From: a virus
Length of the DNA stretch: 30,920 bases
Reading direction: 5' to 3' (one strand)
Virus record (IMG/VR): IMGVR_UViG_3300018080_002128
Location: 1-30,920 of that record
The position numbers and the translations under genes were made by a program. Shown in pieces: positions 1-7,912 of the stretch; positions within the stretch are counted from its first letter, which is position 1; every line of letters starts with the position of its first letter. Below the pieces are notes generated by a model that saw nothing but the letters and a program-made list of their open reading frames with translations, was not told the origin of the DNA and searched no databases.

Positions 1-1
1 C

Positions 2-88
2 TGTGCAGGTCCGCACGCCGCGGAATCATTGAGTAGATCCAATGTAGCCGTTCCTGGTTGTCACACCTGGTGGCGAATTCCTCAATGA
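2..88 (+). CDS. 3' end of an unidentified gene (partial, left edge)
   Basis: Frame 2 is open from the window edge to a TGA at 86-88 and would encode the last 28 residues of a protein (ending near HTWWRIPQ). The next gene starts shortly after in the same direction. The fragment is too short to identify. Another frame (1-36) is also open, so which one is coding is uncertain. Confidence 0.3.
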   Translation, partial: CAGPHAAESLSRSNVAVPGCHTWWRIPQ

Positions 89-100
89 CTACGTGTTGGC

Positions 101-343
101 ATGTTCGGTGCACTGTCCGTGCGTATCATGGCTACCACCAAAATCGGACGAATCCCGAACGCGACCCTTGACGCTTTCTATCTGACTGAGCGCAAGCTCA
201 TCGAATACTTCTGCGGTCATACCAACTCGCCGTGCTGGGTAGACTTTGCCAATGGCTCGGTGTGGCGTGATGACTGTGGTGATTTCTTGACCCAAGAGCG
301 GATTGACGAAGTCCTCTCAGACCTCTTTTCAGGAGCGTACTAA
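101..343 (+). CDS. small hypothetical phage protein, 80 aa
   Basis: An 80-residue ORF ending in SDLFSGAY, with its stop overlapping the next start (TAATG at 341-345). No family recognised. It looks soluble, with a mixed polar composition, two Trp and three Cys, and no membrane segment or signal peptide. The start is uncertain: ATG at 101 gives the longest form, while ATG at 128 (MATTKIGRIPN) looks more natural. Neither has a clear ribosome binding site. It begins a run of small translationally coupled genes upstream of the DNA ligase. Confidence 0.55.
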   Translation: MFGALSVRIMATTKIGRIPNATLDAFYLTERKLIEYFCGHTNSPCWVDFANGSVWRDDCGDFLTQERIDEVLSDLFSGAY

Positions 344-501
344 TGACCACCGAAATCGCAGGATTCATCTATCAACTCGATACCCCAGAGCAAATCGCCG
401 AGGCAGTAGAGGCCCTACATGTAGCGAGCCAAGATGGCTGGACTGCCAAGAGACATGGTCGCGGTGACTATGTTCTGGTGGACTTTGCGGAGGAGAACTA
501 A
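343..501 (+). CDS. small hypothetical protein, 52 aa
   Basis: A 52-residue ORF that starts on the ATG inside TAATG at the end of the preceding gene and stops with TAA at 499-501, one base before the next ATG. The product begins MTTEIAGFIYQLD and ends VLVDFAEEN. It is acidic and soluble, and no family is recognised. The overlap with its upstream neighbour and the abutting strong ribosome binding site of its downstream neighbour (GGAGGAG within its last codons) support it as a real gene in the small-gene operon. Confidence 0.6.
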   Translation: MTTEIAGFIYQLDTPEQIAEAVEALHVASQDGWTAKRHGRGDYVLVDFAEEN

Positions 502-502
502 G

Positions 503-685
503 ATGCGCATCGATCACAGCGAGCTTGTAGTGGTAGTTGATCTCGAGTGCCCCGAGTGCGGCACCACAATGAGGCTTGGCCTGAATGGTGCATACTCAGT
601 CACCTGCCTTGGTGCTGTCTGTGAGGCAGAGGTCAGGCTACCAGAGGTTGTGGCGATCCTGGTCCGCGATGAGGAGCAAAAGTAA
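503..685 (+). CDS. small zinc-ribbon-like protein, 60 aa
   Basis: A 60-residue product with four cysteines arranged as CPEC (residues 16 and 19) and C-x4-C (35 and 40), the pattern of a zinc ribbon. It likely binds zinc and could be a nucleic-acid-binding or protein-interaction factor; no function can be assigned. The ATG at 503 is preferred over an in-frame upstream ATG at 434 because GGAGGAG lies about 8 bases before it and the upstream form would overlap the 52-aa gene. The stop overlaps the next start (TAATG). Confidence 0.65.
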   Translation: MRIDHSELVVVVDLECPECGTTMRLGLNGAYSVTCLGAVCEAEVRLPEVVAILVRDEEQK

Positions 686-888
686 TGTACCGTACAACAA
701 TCGAACCCTCACCTCACCAACCCGACCTGTACCGAGTCTTTGTCCGTGGCTGCATGATCGGGGTCATCGGTCAGACCGCTGGCCTCTACTGGGCCTCCAC
801 GGTCAACGGCCAAGCACTCCTGGACCAGACATCATTTGACGTGTGTGATGATTGGCTGCTTGACCAGCATGTGTGGGGTGAGCAATGA
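685..888 (+). CDS. small hypothetical protein, 67 aa
   Basis: A 67-residue ORF starting on the ATG of a TAATG overlap with the zinc-ribbon gene and ending in an ATGA overlap with the next gene. The product (MYRTTIEPSPHQ at the start, HVWGEQ at the end) has a short Gly/Ile stretch in the middle that is too brief for a confident membrane helix. Family unknown. The coupled overlaps on both sides support expression as part of one polycistronic message. Confidence 0.6.
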   Translation: MYRTTIEPSPHQPDLYRVFVRGCMIGVIGQTAGLYWASTVNGQALLDQTSFDVCDDWLLDQHVWGEQ

Positions 889-1169
889 GCGGGGGATCGT
901 ACAATTATATGTTTTCGGCGAGCCCGTTTGGGTTTGATATGTATGAGGAATCACTGGTTGACATGAGGGAGGTTCTTCTCAGGCTGAATTACAGCCCTGC
1001 AGCAACTAATGCATTCACGGAGCTGATCGACATGGTTCGCGAAGTAGAGGCTAGACACTCTAGACTTTCCGGTATTATGAAGGCCATTGAGTGGTACGAG
1101 TCTGGCGACTGGTCTAAGGGTGCGATTAGTGACCATATAGACTTGTGGGTTAAGTCACGCAATGACTAG
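885..1169 (+). CDS. conserved-type small phage protein (MSGGSYNY start), 94 aa
   Basis: A 94-residue ORF starting in an ATGA overlap with the previous gene and overlapping the ligase start by 8 bases. The N-terminus MSGGSYNYM resembles the MSGGSY(N/D)Y opening of small hypothetical proteins I recall from many tailed phages; that link is from memory, not from a search. The rest is helical-looking and charged, with a segment around MVREVEARHSRLSGIMKAIE that could form a coiled coil. No enzymatic motif is seen. Function unknown. Confidence 0.6.
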   Translation: MSGGSYNYMFSASPFGFDMYEESLVDMREVLLRLNYSPAATNAFTELIDMVREVEARHSRLSGIMKAIEWYESGDWSKGAISDHIDLWVKSRND

Positions 1170-2001
1170 ACAGCCCTACACGGGAGCAACCGGCCGCTGC
1201 CTGTCGCTCCAAGACACCCTAAGCCTGCCAGACCACTGGCTGGCGCAACCCAAGATGGATGGAATGTATGCTACAGTCTGCACTGATTATTCCGGCCGCA
1301 TTACTGGCTGTTTCTCTAGGTCAGGACGGAGAGTTGATAGCGACATTGTTGGCGTGGAGCTTGGTGTGCCCGGGCTTGTCCTTGCTGGCGAGCTATCGGC
1401 GCACACACAGGCCGGACTGGATTCTAGGCAGAGAGCCGGGTGCGACACATTACAGGTATTTGACTGCCTTGCTTACAATGTTACTGACCTTAATGGCCTC
1501 GGCTACAGTGCTCGTCGTCATACCCTAATGCAGCTAGCCATGAATCCGGAATTCGACCCAGGCCGCCGTCCGTTGAAAAGGACCACACAAGGCCGCTTCG
1601 TGCGTAGGATTCCTCGGGGCTGGTCCAGGTGCCCGGTCGTGCCGCAGGTTAACATAAGGCGGCTGCCTGGCGTTTATGCCAATTGGCTTGAGTCAGGCGC
1701 CGAGGGTGCAGTCCTTGTGCACCCAGATAAGGCAGCTGGTAAGAGGCAGAGCAAGAAGAAAGTAAAGGTTTCTGATACTTTGGGTTGCCGCGTTGAGCAG
1801 GTGTCCAGTAGGATTGCCTGTCTATTAGTAATGGACGAAGGCGAGTTCTCTGGTCTGCAATTCACGGTCCAGTCCAAAGCCTGGGCAGCCGCCCTGTCAC
1901 CAGGTGATCTTGTTGATGTCACCCATAATGGTTGGTACACCCACTGCTACCCACAGCCCCGCTTCCCCCGCATAACCAGAATCAGGGTTGATTTACAATA
2001 A
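1162..2001 (+). CDS. ATP-dependent DNA ligase (nucleotidyltransferase superfamily)
   Basis: A 279-residue protein carrying the ordered motifs of covalent nucleotidyltransferases. Motif I is KMDG at 31-34, with Lys31 the expected AMP-accepting nucleophile. FSRSG at 51-55 supplies the motif Ia Arg53, and GELS at 76-79 matches motif III. VFDCLAY around 99-105 fits motif IIIa, EGAVLV at 181-186 motif IV, and KKKVKV at 198-203 motif V. The C-terminal 75 residues would be the OB-fold domain. It would seal nicks in duplex DNA during phage replication or repair. The length suits a minimal viral ligase. It is the last gene of the small-gene operon, directly before the packaging genes rather than with the nuclease/SSB genes at the far right. 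An RNA ligase is the main alternative but fits the motifs less well. Confidence 0.85.
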   Translation: MTRQPYTGATGRCLSLQDTLSLPDHWLAQPKMDGMYATVCTDYSGRITGCFSRSGRRVDSDIVGVELGVPGLVLAGELSAHTQAGLDSRQRAGCDTLQVFDCLAYNVTDLNGLGYSARRHTLMQLAMNPEFDPGRRPLKRTTQGRFVRRIPRGWSRCPVVPQVNIRRLPGVYANWLESGAEGAVLVHPDKAAGKRQSKKKVKVSDTLGCRVEQVSSRIACLLVMDEGEFSGLQFTVQSKAWAAALSPGDLVDVTHNGWYTHCYPQPRFPRITRIRVDLQ

Positions 2002-2009
2002 TCACACAC

Positions 2010-2031
2010 TTGACACAGTTTGTGCTAAAAT
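2010..2031 (+). promoter_or_regulatory. candidate promoter before the packaging genes
   Basis: The intergenic region after the ligase contains TTGACA at 2010-2015 and TGCTAAAAT at 2023-2031, the latter matching an extended -10 element (TGnTATAAT) with one mismatch. The two are only 10 bases apart, too close to act as a normal -35/-10 pair, so if it is a promoter it would rely on the extended -10. A small inverted repeat, CACA-gtt-TGTG, lies between and could be a regulator site. It sits where a late-gene promoter would be expected. Confidence 0.35.
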
Positions 2032-2118
2032 GTAGGCATCAGTCGCCTACCACCAGATGTCATTGATATCCAGTCTTCCTGGCGGTCTATCGCAAAGCGC
2101 GACAAAAAGACCGGCCAG

Positions 2119-2742
2119 TTGAAGCGGGCGAAAGTGCGTGTTGACCTCAAGGTTGACAATCTAATTGTTGACATGAGGAACAAGGAATTGAACAGGGACC
2201 TCGGGGAACTCATCCGCGAGACCATGTTCAAGCAGCTTAACGCGTCCAAGGAGACCGTTGCTCCGGAGACCGTTGAGCGCAGGCTGCGCGCTGCTCGCCA
2301 AAGAGGCAAGCCCACGCGCTCGTTTCAGAAGCGATACGCTGGCGGCAGGATCGGATTCAAGGCCCCACAGGAAGACTATGAGCGCTTTGGCACGCGCCCA
2401 GACAAGTGGGGAGTGGACTCCGGCCGCTTGCTTAGACACATGGCGGTGCGCCTACGTAAGCGCTCTGGCGGCGAGTCTGTGGCCACGATCAATGTGCCAG
2501 TTAACCGCCTTGAGCCGGTGGCATTCGGCCGCGGCTTTCGTGCGTTCATGGCCAAGCTCAAGACGGTCATGCCAATCCTCGAGGGCGATATACCACCAAG
2601 AGATAGGCCCGAGTGGCGCAGGCGGATTGAGGCCATGACAGATGGCATCATAAGCAACAACGAGAAACTGTGGCTGCGCAAGAAGCGCGACCTGCGTAGA
2701 GCCCAGATTGCAGCCATCCGTGCGCTTGGAGGCTTTTTGTAA
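2119..2742 (+). CDS. hypothetical protein upstream of terminase, about 207 aa
   Basis: A basic protein of about 207 residues, rich in Arg/Lys, ending RALGGFL. The first recognised start is a TTG at 2119, but the frame stays open back to 2029 and the upstream codons look coding (SRLPPDVIDIQSSW), so the real N-terminus probably lies about 20-30 residues earlier at a non-standard start. The only nearby ATG (2030) is out of frame and followed directly by TAG. Central features are a SGRLLRHM segment and several basic helices. Size, charge and position make a tail-completion, neck or packaging-associated protein conceivable, but no family is recognised. Its stop overlaps the next start (TAATG). Confidence 0.55.
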   Translation: MKRAKVRVDLKVDNLIVDMRNKELNRDLGELIRETMFKQLNASKETVAPETVERRLRAARQRGKPTRSFQKRYAGGRIGFKAPQEDYERFGTRPDKWGVDSGRLLRHMAVRLRKRSGGESVATINVPVNRLEPVAFGRGFRAFMAKLKTVMPILEGDIPPRDRPEWRRRIEAMTDGIISNNEKLWLRKKRDLRRAQIAAIRALGGFL

Positions 2743-3074
2743 TGGCCGATGACCTACTCCACCCCGTGGACATGTCCGATCTGGACAAAGAGCTTATTGA
2801 CGTTAGAGAAAAGTCCTTGGAGCTGTGGCGTACGGCAAGCACCGACACTGGTAAGGCTGCAGCGTTGAGAAACCTGCTCAAGGCGATACGTTTTAGGTCT
2901 GAGCTCAGAGAGCGGGCGCAGAGACCAGAACAGCTGGCCAAGCTGCAGGAGCAGATCGAAGAGGTTAGGGCAATCATAAAGGGATCACGTGGCACTGGGT
3001 CAGCTTTCAGAGGTAGAGCGGACGATCACGTCACAGGCAAAGAGCCTGCTTGGCGGACGGGACCGGCTGGTTAA
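2742..3074 (+). CDS. probable terminase small subunit, 110 aa
   Basis: A 110-residue, strongly helical, charged protein starting on a TAATG overlap and overlapping the large terminase by 86 bases. The middle (roughly residues 25-80) has heptad-like spacing with many Arg, Lys and Glu, as in the oligomerising helices of small terminases. The C-terminus is basic and unstructured (FRGRADDH onward). The small-terminase call rests on position immediately before the large subunit and on general composition; no helix-turn-helix is clear. It may instead be an accessory packaging protein. Confidence 0.45.
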   Translation: MADDLLHPVDMSDLDKELIDVREKSLELWRTASTDTGKAAALRNLLKAIRFRSELRERAQRPEQLAKLQEQIEEVRAIIKGSRGTGSAFRGRADDHVTGKEPAWRTGPAG

Positions 3075-4530
3075 TCTGGCCGTAGAGATCGCCGCCATAG
3101 ACGGAGATGGTGCCGCATTCGTCGGTGGACGATTCGACTGCGTGACAAGGCAATGGGTAGGACCACCAACAGAATGGCCAATATGGACGGTTGGTCAAGG
3201 ACAACTACCCCCGCTGCTGTCAACCGGCCGCTTCGTCTGCGTCGGAGCAATGGGAGCCGGCAAGACAGAGGTAGGTGCCAGGTGGAAGATCCTTCGCGCC
3301 ATACTTCAACCAGACTGCGAATCGGGATGTGTGGCTCCGACCCAGAAGCGACTCAAGATTGTCTGGAGCAAGATCCTTCGACTGCTAGACCCATCGTGGG
3401 TGGCCGATGTCAGGCTAGCAGACCAGGAGATCATTCTAGTCAATGGCCACATCATCCAGTTCGTCGCTGCCAAGATCTACTCGGCAGACGTCGGCTCGCC
3501 GATCCAGGGTTACGATTGGGTAGACTGTCTTGTCGATGAAGAGCAGGACTGCGAGGATTCAGCCATGGCGGACGTGGCAATGCGTGGTCGCGTAGCAGGT
3601 GCCAACTACTCGGTACTGACCACGTGCACTCTGAAAGATACTCCGCAGTGGCGTGAGCGCAAGCAGCGCTATATCTCCCAGCCATCCACCACTATCTACC
3701 AAATGGCTGCTACAGCCAATCCATTCATCGACCCCGAATACTGGGAGAACTTGCGCCAGACCTTGACCGAGCGCGAGTACAGGATGCGTGTCCTTGCTGA
3801 AGATGCTAGGCCAGAGCGTAGCGTATACCCAGACTTCATGCGTGAGACCCATGTTCGCACGCTGCCAGAGCTCGGTATCAGGAACGTAACGCCTAAGCTG
3901 ACCGGTGGCTACGACATGCTTATAGGCCACGATCCGGGCTCCTTGTGTGACGTCTCGGTGCTACTGCGCGCGTACGAAATAAAAGGTGAGTCAGGACCTG
4001 TGTGGTTCGTCATCGATGAACTCACGACTGAGCAGTCCACCAGCGAGTACCACGCGCACAGACTTCTTGAGCTGCTGCAGACCAAGTGGCATACACAGTT
4101 ACCGGGCAATGACGAGCCGAAGGTCCTGATACGTGCTGACCCATACGGCAATACCGAGACCAGGCCGCACGTGACCGTTTACAGAGAGTTCGCAAATGTC
4201 GGATTCAAGATTAAAGCAGCCGAGTACAACCGCAAGATGTCTGGCCCGGGAAGCATTCCTAAAGAGGCGAGAATCGGAGTTGTTAACACGCTATTGCGCA
4301 ACGCAGCTAAGGAGACACGGCTGTATTTTGCGGCAGAGCGAGATGGAAACCCTACGGCGAAAAAGCTAGTAGCCGCGATTGAGATGTCAGAGCGAGATGA
4401 AGCCGGCAAGGCTGAGAGCGAAAAGAAGAACAAATCAGATCTGAGCCACTGGCCAGCGGCGATGGGGTATGCCCTGTGGTGGTATGAGAGGACCAAGGTA
4501 CAGTGCTTCAAGGAATACAAAACACACTAG
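2989..4530 (+). CDS. terL: terminase large subunit
   Basis: A 513-residue packaging motor ATPase/nuclease. The N-terminal ATPase domain has Walker A GAMGAGKT at 86-93 and a Walker B ending in LVDEEQ at 181-186, with Glu as the catalytic carboxylate. A coupling motif (VLTTCT, 209-214) follows. The C-terminal RNase H-like nuclease has LIGHDPGS with Asp315, IRADPYG with Asp384, and a late acidic/His region (DLSHW) before the C-terminus. It docks on the portal, pumps DNA into the prohead and cuts it at termination. The GTG start at 2989 follows AAAGGGA and lies inside the preceding gene; the 3' end overlaps the portal gene by 28 bases. Length is normal for the family. Confidence 0.93.
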   Translation: MALGQLSEVERTITSQAKSLLGGRDRLVNLAVEIAAIDGDGAAFVGGRFDCVTRQWVGPPTEWPIWTVGQGQLPPLLSTGRFVCVGAMGAGKTEVGARWKILRAILQPDCESGCVAPTQKRLKIVWSKILRLLDPSWVADVRLADQEIILVNGHIIQFVAAKIYSADVGSPIQGYDWVDCLVDEEQDCEDSAMADVAMRGRVAGANYSVLTTCTLKDTPQWRERKQRYISQPSTTIYQMAATANPFIDPEYWENLRQTLTEREYRMRVLAEDARPERSVYPDFMRETHVRTLPELGIRNVTPKLTGGYDMLIGHDPGSLCDVSVLLRAYEIKGESGPVWFVIDELTTEQSTSEYHAHRLLELLQTKWHTQLPGNDEPKVLIRADPYGNTETRPHVTVYREFANVGFKIKAAEYNRKMSGPGSIPKEARIGVVNTLLRNAAKETRLYFAAERDGNPTAKKLVAAIEMSERDEAGKAESEKKNKSDLSHWPAAMGYALWWYERTKVQCFKEYKTH

Positions 4531-5990
4531 GCGAGTTGCCGTCTGGGCTGGTATCGCCATGGACCATGGATGAGGTGTCTGAGTACATCCGTGAAACTTA
4601 CCTGGAGAGCGATGAAGAGAAAGAGCGGATGGCCAGCGCGAGCAAGCGACTAGACCTGTACCGCGATAACTCAAAGCCGTATATCCGCGAGGTAGTCGAG
4701 AACGTTTTTAATGATGCGAAGGTCAAGGCAGAAAGACTAAAGTTCGTTGAGTACGCAACCTTTCAGAATGTAGTCAAGCGCGTGGTTAATGAGATCTCGA
4801 CTGTCTACTCAGAGACCGCCATGCGCAAGGTTGACAACGACAATGACCAGTACCAGGAGCTGATGCGTGCTGTCCACATGGACCGGAAAATGCGCAAGGC
4901 GAACCGGTATGCCAATCTCCTTAATGAGTGCCTAGTCATGTTTAGGGTTGTCCGTCACTCAAAGGTTCCGACCCTAGACGTAATCACGCCCGATTCATTC
5001 ATTGCAATCGCCCATCCGCTTGAGCCGTCCAGACTAGTTGCTGTGGCCTTCAAAATTGGTAACTACGGCAACGACGATGACCCGCACTGGGCCGTGTGGA
5101 CAGACCATGAGACATTCCAGATGAACAAGCTGGGTCGCGTGGTGATGGGCTCATACAGAGTCCATGGCTTCGGGATGCTACCAGGGGTACTCATTCACCG
5201 CGAGCTGCCAGATGCCATGCTCATGGATCCTACGTCTGGTGAGGACCTGGTAAGCGCACATCTGGCAGTGAGCCTGCTCAACGTTATGATGCTGAAGGAA
5301 CAGAAGTCTGGCACAAAGGCACCATATACGGTTGGCGACATCGGTGATACTGCCTCGGGACAGGCCCTTGATAGCGAGAGTGTGACGGTCTGGGAAGAGG
5401 GAAACAGCCCAGGCGTGCTTGACCTTGGCAGCAACCCGCAGAACTATATTGATGCCACGCGGTCAGTGATCAATCAAGCCGCTGCAAACTATGGCATCAG
5501 TGAGTCCGTCTTTGACTTGAGCTACCAGGCTACCAGCGGCTTTGAAATTGAGCTCAAGCGCGTTGGGCTAAGGGAGAAGCGCCGGGATCAGATCCTGGAC
5601 TTCAGACCCGTGGAACGCGAGCTTGCCCAGATCATGTCCGCAGTGCTCAAGGCCGAGAACCATCCGCTGGCGTTTGACCCAGATGGGTGGGGCATGGACT
5701 TTGGTGAGATTGACTCGCCGCAGGATCCGGCGCAGCGTCTTGCCTACTGGACTACCATGCGGCAGATGTCGCTCAAAAACTCTGTCGAAATGATGATGGA
5801 ACTTAACCCTGAGTTCACTGTTGAGCAGGCGGTCAAGCAGATCGGGATCAACATCAAGGTGGAGACTCAGCGAATCGAAGCAATGCGCGCCATGCAGCAG
5901 CTAGCAGGGGGACCAAATGAAGGCGTGGGGGACACGAGCGAAGAAGAAGATCGGACCGGGACACCGGTACAGGAAGCCGAGGAGGTGTAG
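4503..5990 (+). CDS. portal protein
   Basis: A 495-residue protein directly after the large terminase, with the make-up of SPP1/HK97-type portals. It has an N-terminal helical region, a central mixed wing with the segment VITPDSFIAIAHP, a long stem/helix region containing AANYGISESVF, and a helical crown ending in an acidic tail. Twelve copies would form the DNA entry channel at one capsid vertex and the docking site for the terminase. The start used is GTG at 4503 inside the terminase gene; an ATG at 4563 (MDEVSEY) is a reasonable alternative. The 3' end overlaps the next gene by 74 bases. Confidence 0.85.
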   Translation: MLQGIQNTLGELPSGLVSPWTMDEVSEYIRETYLESDEEKERMASASKRLDLYRDNSKPYIREVVENVFNDAKVKAERLKFVEYATFQNVVKRVVNEISTVYSETAMRKVDNDNDQYQELMRAVHMDRKMRKANRYANLLNECLVMFRVVRHSKVPTLDVITPDSFIAIAHPLEPSRLVAVAFKIGNYGNDDDPHWAVWTDHETFQMNKLGRVVMGSYRVHGFGMLPGVLIHRELPDAMLMDPTSGEDLVSAHLAVSLLNVMMLKEQKSGTKAPYTVGDIGDTASGQALDSESVTVWEEGNSPGVLDLGSNPQNYIDATRSVINQAAANYGISESVFDLSYQATSGFEIELKRVGLREKRRDQILDFRPVERELAQIMSAVLKAENHPLAFDPDGWGMDFGEIDSPQDPAQRLAYWTTMRQMSLKNSVEMMMELNPEFTVEQAVKQIGINIKVETQRIEAMRAMQQLAGGPNEGVGDTSEEEDRTGTPVQEAEEV

Positions 5991-6357
5991 TGAGTGTAAG
6001 GCCTGCTGCACAGTCCTGGGTGTACCGTCCATAGACAAGCCAGCGTTTGAGCAATGTTCGTGTCTCAACCCTGCTGGCTGTTCCATCCATTCAGAGAAGC
6101 CTGTTGAGTGCAGGGATTTCCGCTGTGTCTGGCTCTGGGACAATGAGTTCTCGGTCCAGCTCCTAAAAGAGAAAGAGCGACCAGACAAGCTGGGCGTGGT
6201 CTTTGACCTGGCGTCTGGCGGCAAGGTCCTAGCCCGCGAAGCGTGGCCAGGTGGCCTAGCCAAGAAGGAAGCGCGTACAGCAGTAGCCAGGATACGCAAG
6301 AATGGCCCTGTTGACATGGTGGAGTATGGCACTGCCAAGAGATTGAGGGTCCCATGA
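5917..6357 (+). CDS. YkgJ-like cysteine-cluster protein
   Basis: A 146-residue protein with nine cysteines in its first half: C24, C27, C30-C31 (C-x2-C-x2-CC), C47, C49, C55, C65 and C70. This resembles the YkgJ/UPF0153 family of putative zinc- or iron-chelating proteins, in which a CxxCxxCC motif is followed by further cysteines. The biochemical role of that family is poorly known; a link to modification of nearby products is possible but only inferred. The start at 5917 lies 74 bases inside the portal gene, after GGGGA, and the end overlaps the next start (ATGA). Confidence 0.7.
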   Translation: MKAWGTRAKKKIGPGHRYRKPRRCSECKACCTVLGVPSIDKPAFEQCSCLNPAGCSIHSEKPVECRDFRCVWLWDNEFSVQLLKEKERPDKLGVVFDLASGGKVLAREAWPGGLAKKEARTAVARIRKNGPVDMVEYGTAKRLRVP

Positions 6358-7346
6358 AGGCCGTCTGGGTAGGTACAGCAGACGACTCTGGTACCAGTAA
6401 CCGGATTACTAGGGCAGTCAATCGCGCAAATGGCTTGCTCAAAATGCGCTGTATAACTGCTCGCCGCTCGGTCTGCGAGTACGAGGAAGATGTCTGCATT
6501 GAGCGGGATGGCATGGGTCCAGCCCTAGACGCAATTGCAGATGCGGACTGGATCATTCAACTCGGTGACAGCAACTATTCTGAGTTCTTCAAGTTGGTGC
6601 ACACGTTAGAGGTTGTAGACATTGGCAGTGCCGAGGTCATGGCTCACCGTATGCGCGACAGGGGGATCAAGCTTGGGACCAGATTTGCCGGAACCCTATA
6701 TCGTAACAATCATGAGATGTATGAAACCAAGGATGAGCGCATCGGGTGGGATAGGCGCTTCTTTCCTTGTGACCTCTTGCGGTTTGTGGTTGCAGATCAG
6801 AAGGCCAGGGTATTTATCCAGCCACAGGATAGCGTTGTGGACCGACTACCAAAGCGTGGACACGGTCCCCTCAGGGTCTGCCACACGCCGTCTGCCCCCT
6901 TGAAGAAGGGTACCCCGTGCATAGAGGCGGGGATGCAGTACGTCGATGGCGTGGAGTATGAAACGCTCACAGGGCTTAGCTATAACGAGCTAAACGCCAG
7001 GCGCCAGACCTACCATGTGGTCATCGACCAGCAGAACCCAGAGCATGGTTGCTTTGGTGCTGCCGCGATGGAGGCGTTAGCGCAGGCCAAGGTCGTGGTC
7101 TCTAACTGGCACTTTGCCGACACCGCCGACGTTGACCGATGGATACCGAGACCACCAATCTTAATGGCCAGAAGCTGTCGCGAAGTAGCCGAACAAATCA
7201 GCAAGCTGAAGTGTAACGAGTACTATAAGCAGTGCCAAATAGCGTCTTGGGAGTGGGCACGGAAGTACCTTACTGACAAGTTTACCTATAGGTATTGGAG
7301 TCATTGTTTAGACCTGGGGGCAAAGTCATGGGATCCGACAGTGTAA
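6354..7346 (+). CDS. glycosyltransferase, GT-B-like (paralogue 1)
   Basis: A 330-residue protein with a Rossmann-type N-terminus (KAVWVGTADDSGTSNRI) and a C-terminal signature EHGCFGAAAMEALA near residue 230, matching the E-x-FG...EA motif of GT4-like glycosyltransferases that binds the nucleotide sugar. It would transfer a sugar to an unknown acceptor. It is clearly paralogous to the gene at 7909: both have TSNRI-R-A near residue 15, then YEEDxxIxRDG near residue 45, then the FGAAAxEA motif. It starts in an ATGA overlap and ends inside the methyltransferase gene, so the cassette is translated as one unit. Confidence 0.75.
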   Translation: MKAVWVGTADDSGTSNRITRAVNRANGLLKMRCITARRSVCEYEEDVCIERDGMGPALDAIADADWIIQLGDSNYSEFFKLVHTLEVVDIGSAEVMAHRMRDRGIKLGTRFAGTLYRNNHEMYETKDERIGWDRRFFPCDLLRFVVADQKARVFIQPQDSVVDRLPKRGHGPLRVCHTPSAPLKKGTPCIEAGMQYVDGVEYETLTGLSYNELNARRQTYHVVIDQQNPEHGCFGAAAMEALAQAKVVVSNWHFADTADVDRWIPRPPILMARSCREVAEQISKLKCNEYYKQCQIASWEWARKYLTDKFTYRYWSHCLDLGAKSWDPTV

Positions 7347-7912
7347 TTTTCATCGATCTGGGGGCCTTTGACGGTCGCTCAGTCAGAGCATACGAGAAAA
7401 CGAGAGATATCACATTCGCTCAGCTCTGGGAGCCGAATCCCCATGTTCGCCTTTTACCACCAAAATGCAACCACATCAAGATTGACAAGGCTGCATCCGT
7501 GGCTGATGGCAACGCGAGTATGTACTTATCTAACCCGATGGGCCGAGTAGGACAGGGCCAGGGCAGTACCTTATACAAAGAGAAGTGCTCCGGGTTTCTC
7601 GACTATGGCCATCCGATGGTTGTGGAGACTGCGGACTTTGCCGCCCACCTGGCCAATCTACGAGGCCTTACCCAAAGGGATATAGTCGTCAAGATGAATG
7701 TTGAGGGCGCCGAGTATGACATCATTCCGCACCTTGCTGCTCAGTCGGCACTCGATATACCCACTGAATGGTACATCAGCTTCCACAACTGGAAGGTTGG
7801 GCGCACAGAAGACGACGATGAAGAACTCAGGGAGCTATTCAGGCTGGCTGGCTACCGTGACTTTGGCGGTCGTCCGTTCCCTGAGCCAGAGTTTGAAGGG
7901 TGGGCCAGATGA
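7328..7912 (+). CDS. FkbM-family methyltransferase
   Basis: A 194-residue S-adenosylmethionine-dependent methyltransferase. Motif I is FIDLGAFDG at 8-16, and the family-defining VVKMNVEGAEYDII lies near 121-134 (the K-x-D/N-x-EGAE signature of FkbM enzymes, which methylate sugars and other small hydroxyl acceptors). The ATG at 7328 is chosen over an upstream TTG because a GGGGG ribosome binding site lies just before it and the fold begins immediately after. It overlaps glycosyltransferase 1 by 19 bases and glycosyltransferase 2 by 4 (ATGA). The context suggests O-methylation of a sugar added by its neighbours. Confidence 0.82.
   Translation: MGSDSVIFIDLGAFDGRSVRAYEKTRDITFAQLWEPNPHVRLLPPKCNHIKIDKAASVADGNASMYLSNPMGRVGQGQGSTLYKEKCSGFLDYGHPMVVETADFAAHLANLRGLTQRDIVVKMNVEGAEYDIIPHLAAQSALDIPTEWYISFHNWKVGRTEDDDEELRELFRLAGYRDFGGRPFPEPEFEGWAR

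Noticed and set aside
85-165. ATG at 85 overlapping the first stop, 26-codon ORF
   Set aside because: It is basic and His-rich without a ribosome binding site and runs through the better ORF at 101-343.
2023-2315. Minus-strand ORF facing the packaging promoter
   Set aside because: No ribosome binding site, Ser/Leu/Arg-rich shadow composition, and it overlaps a plus-strand coding frame.
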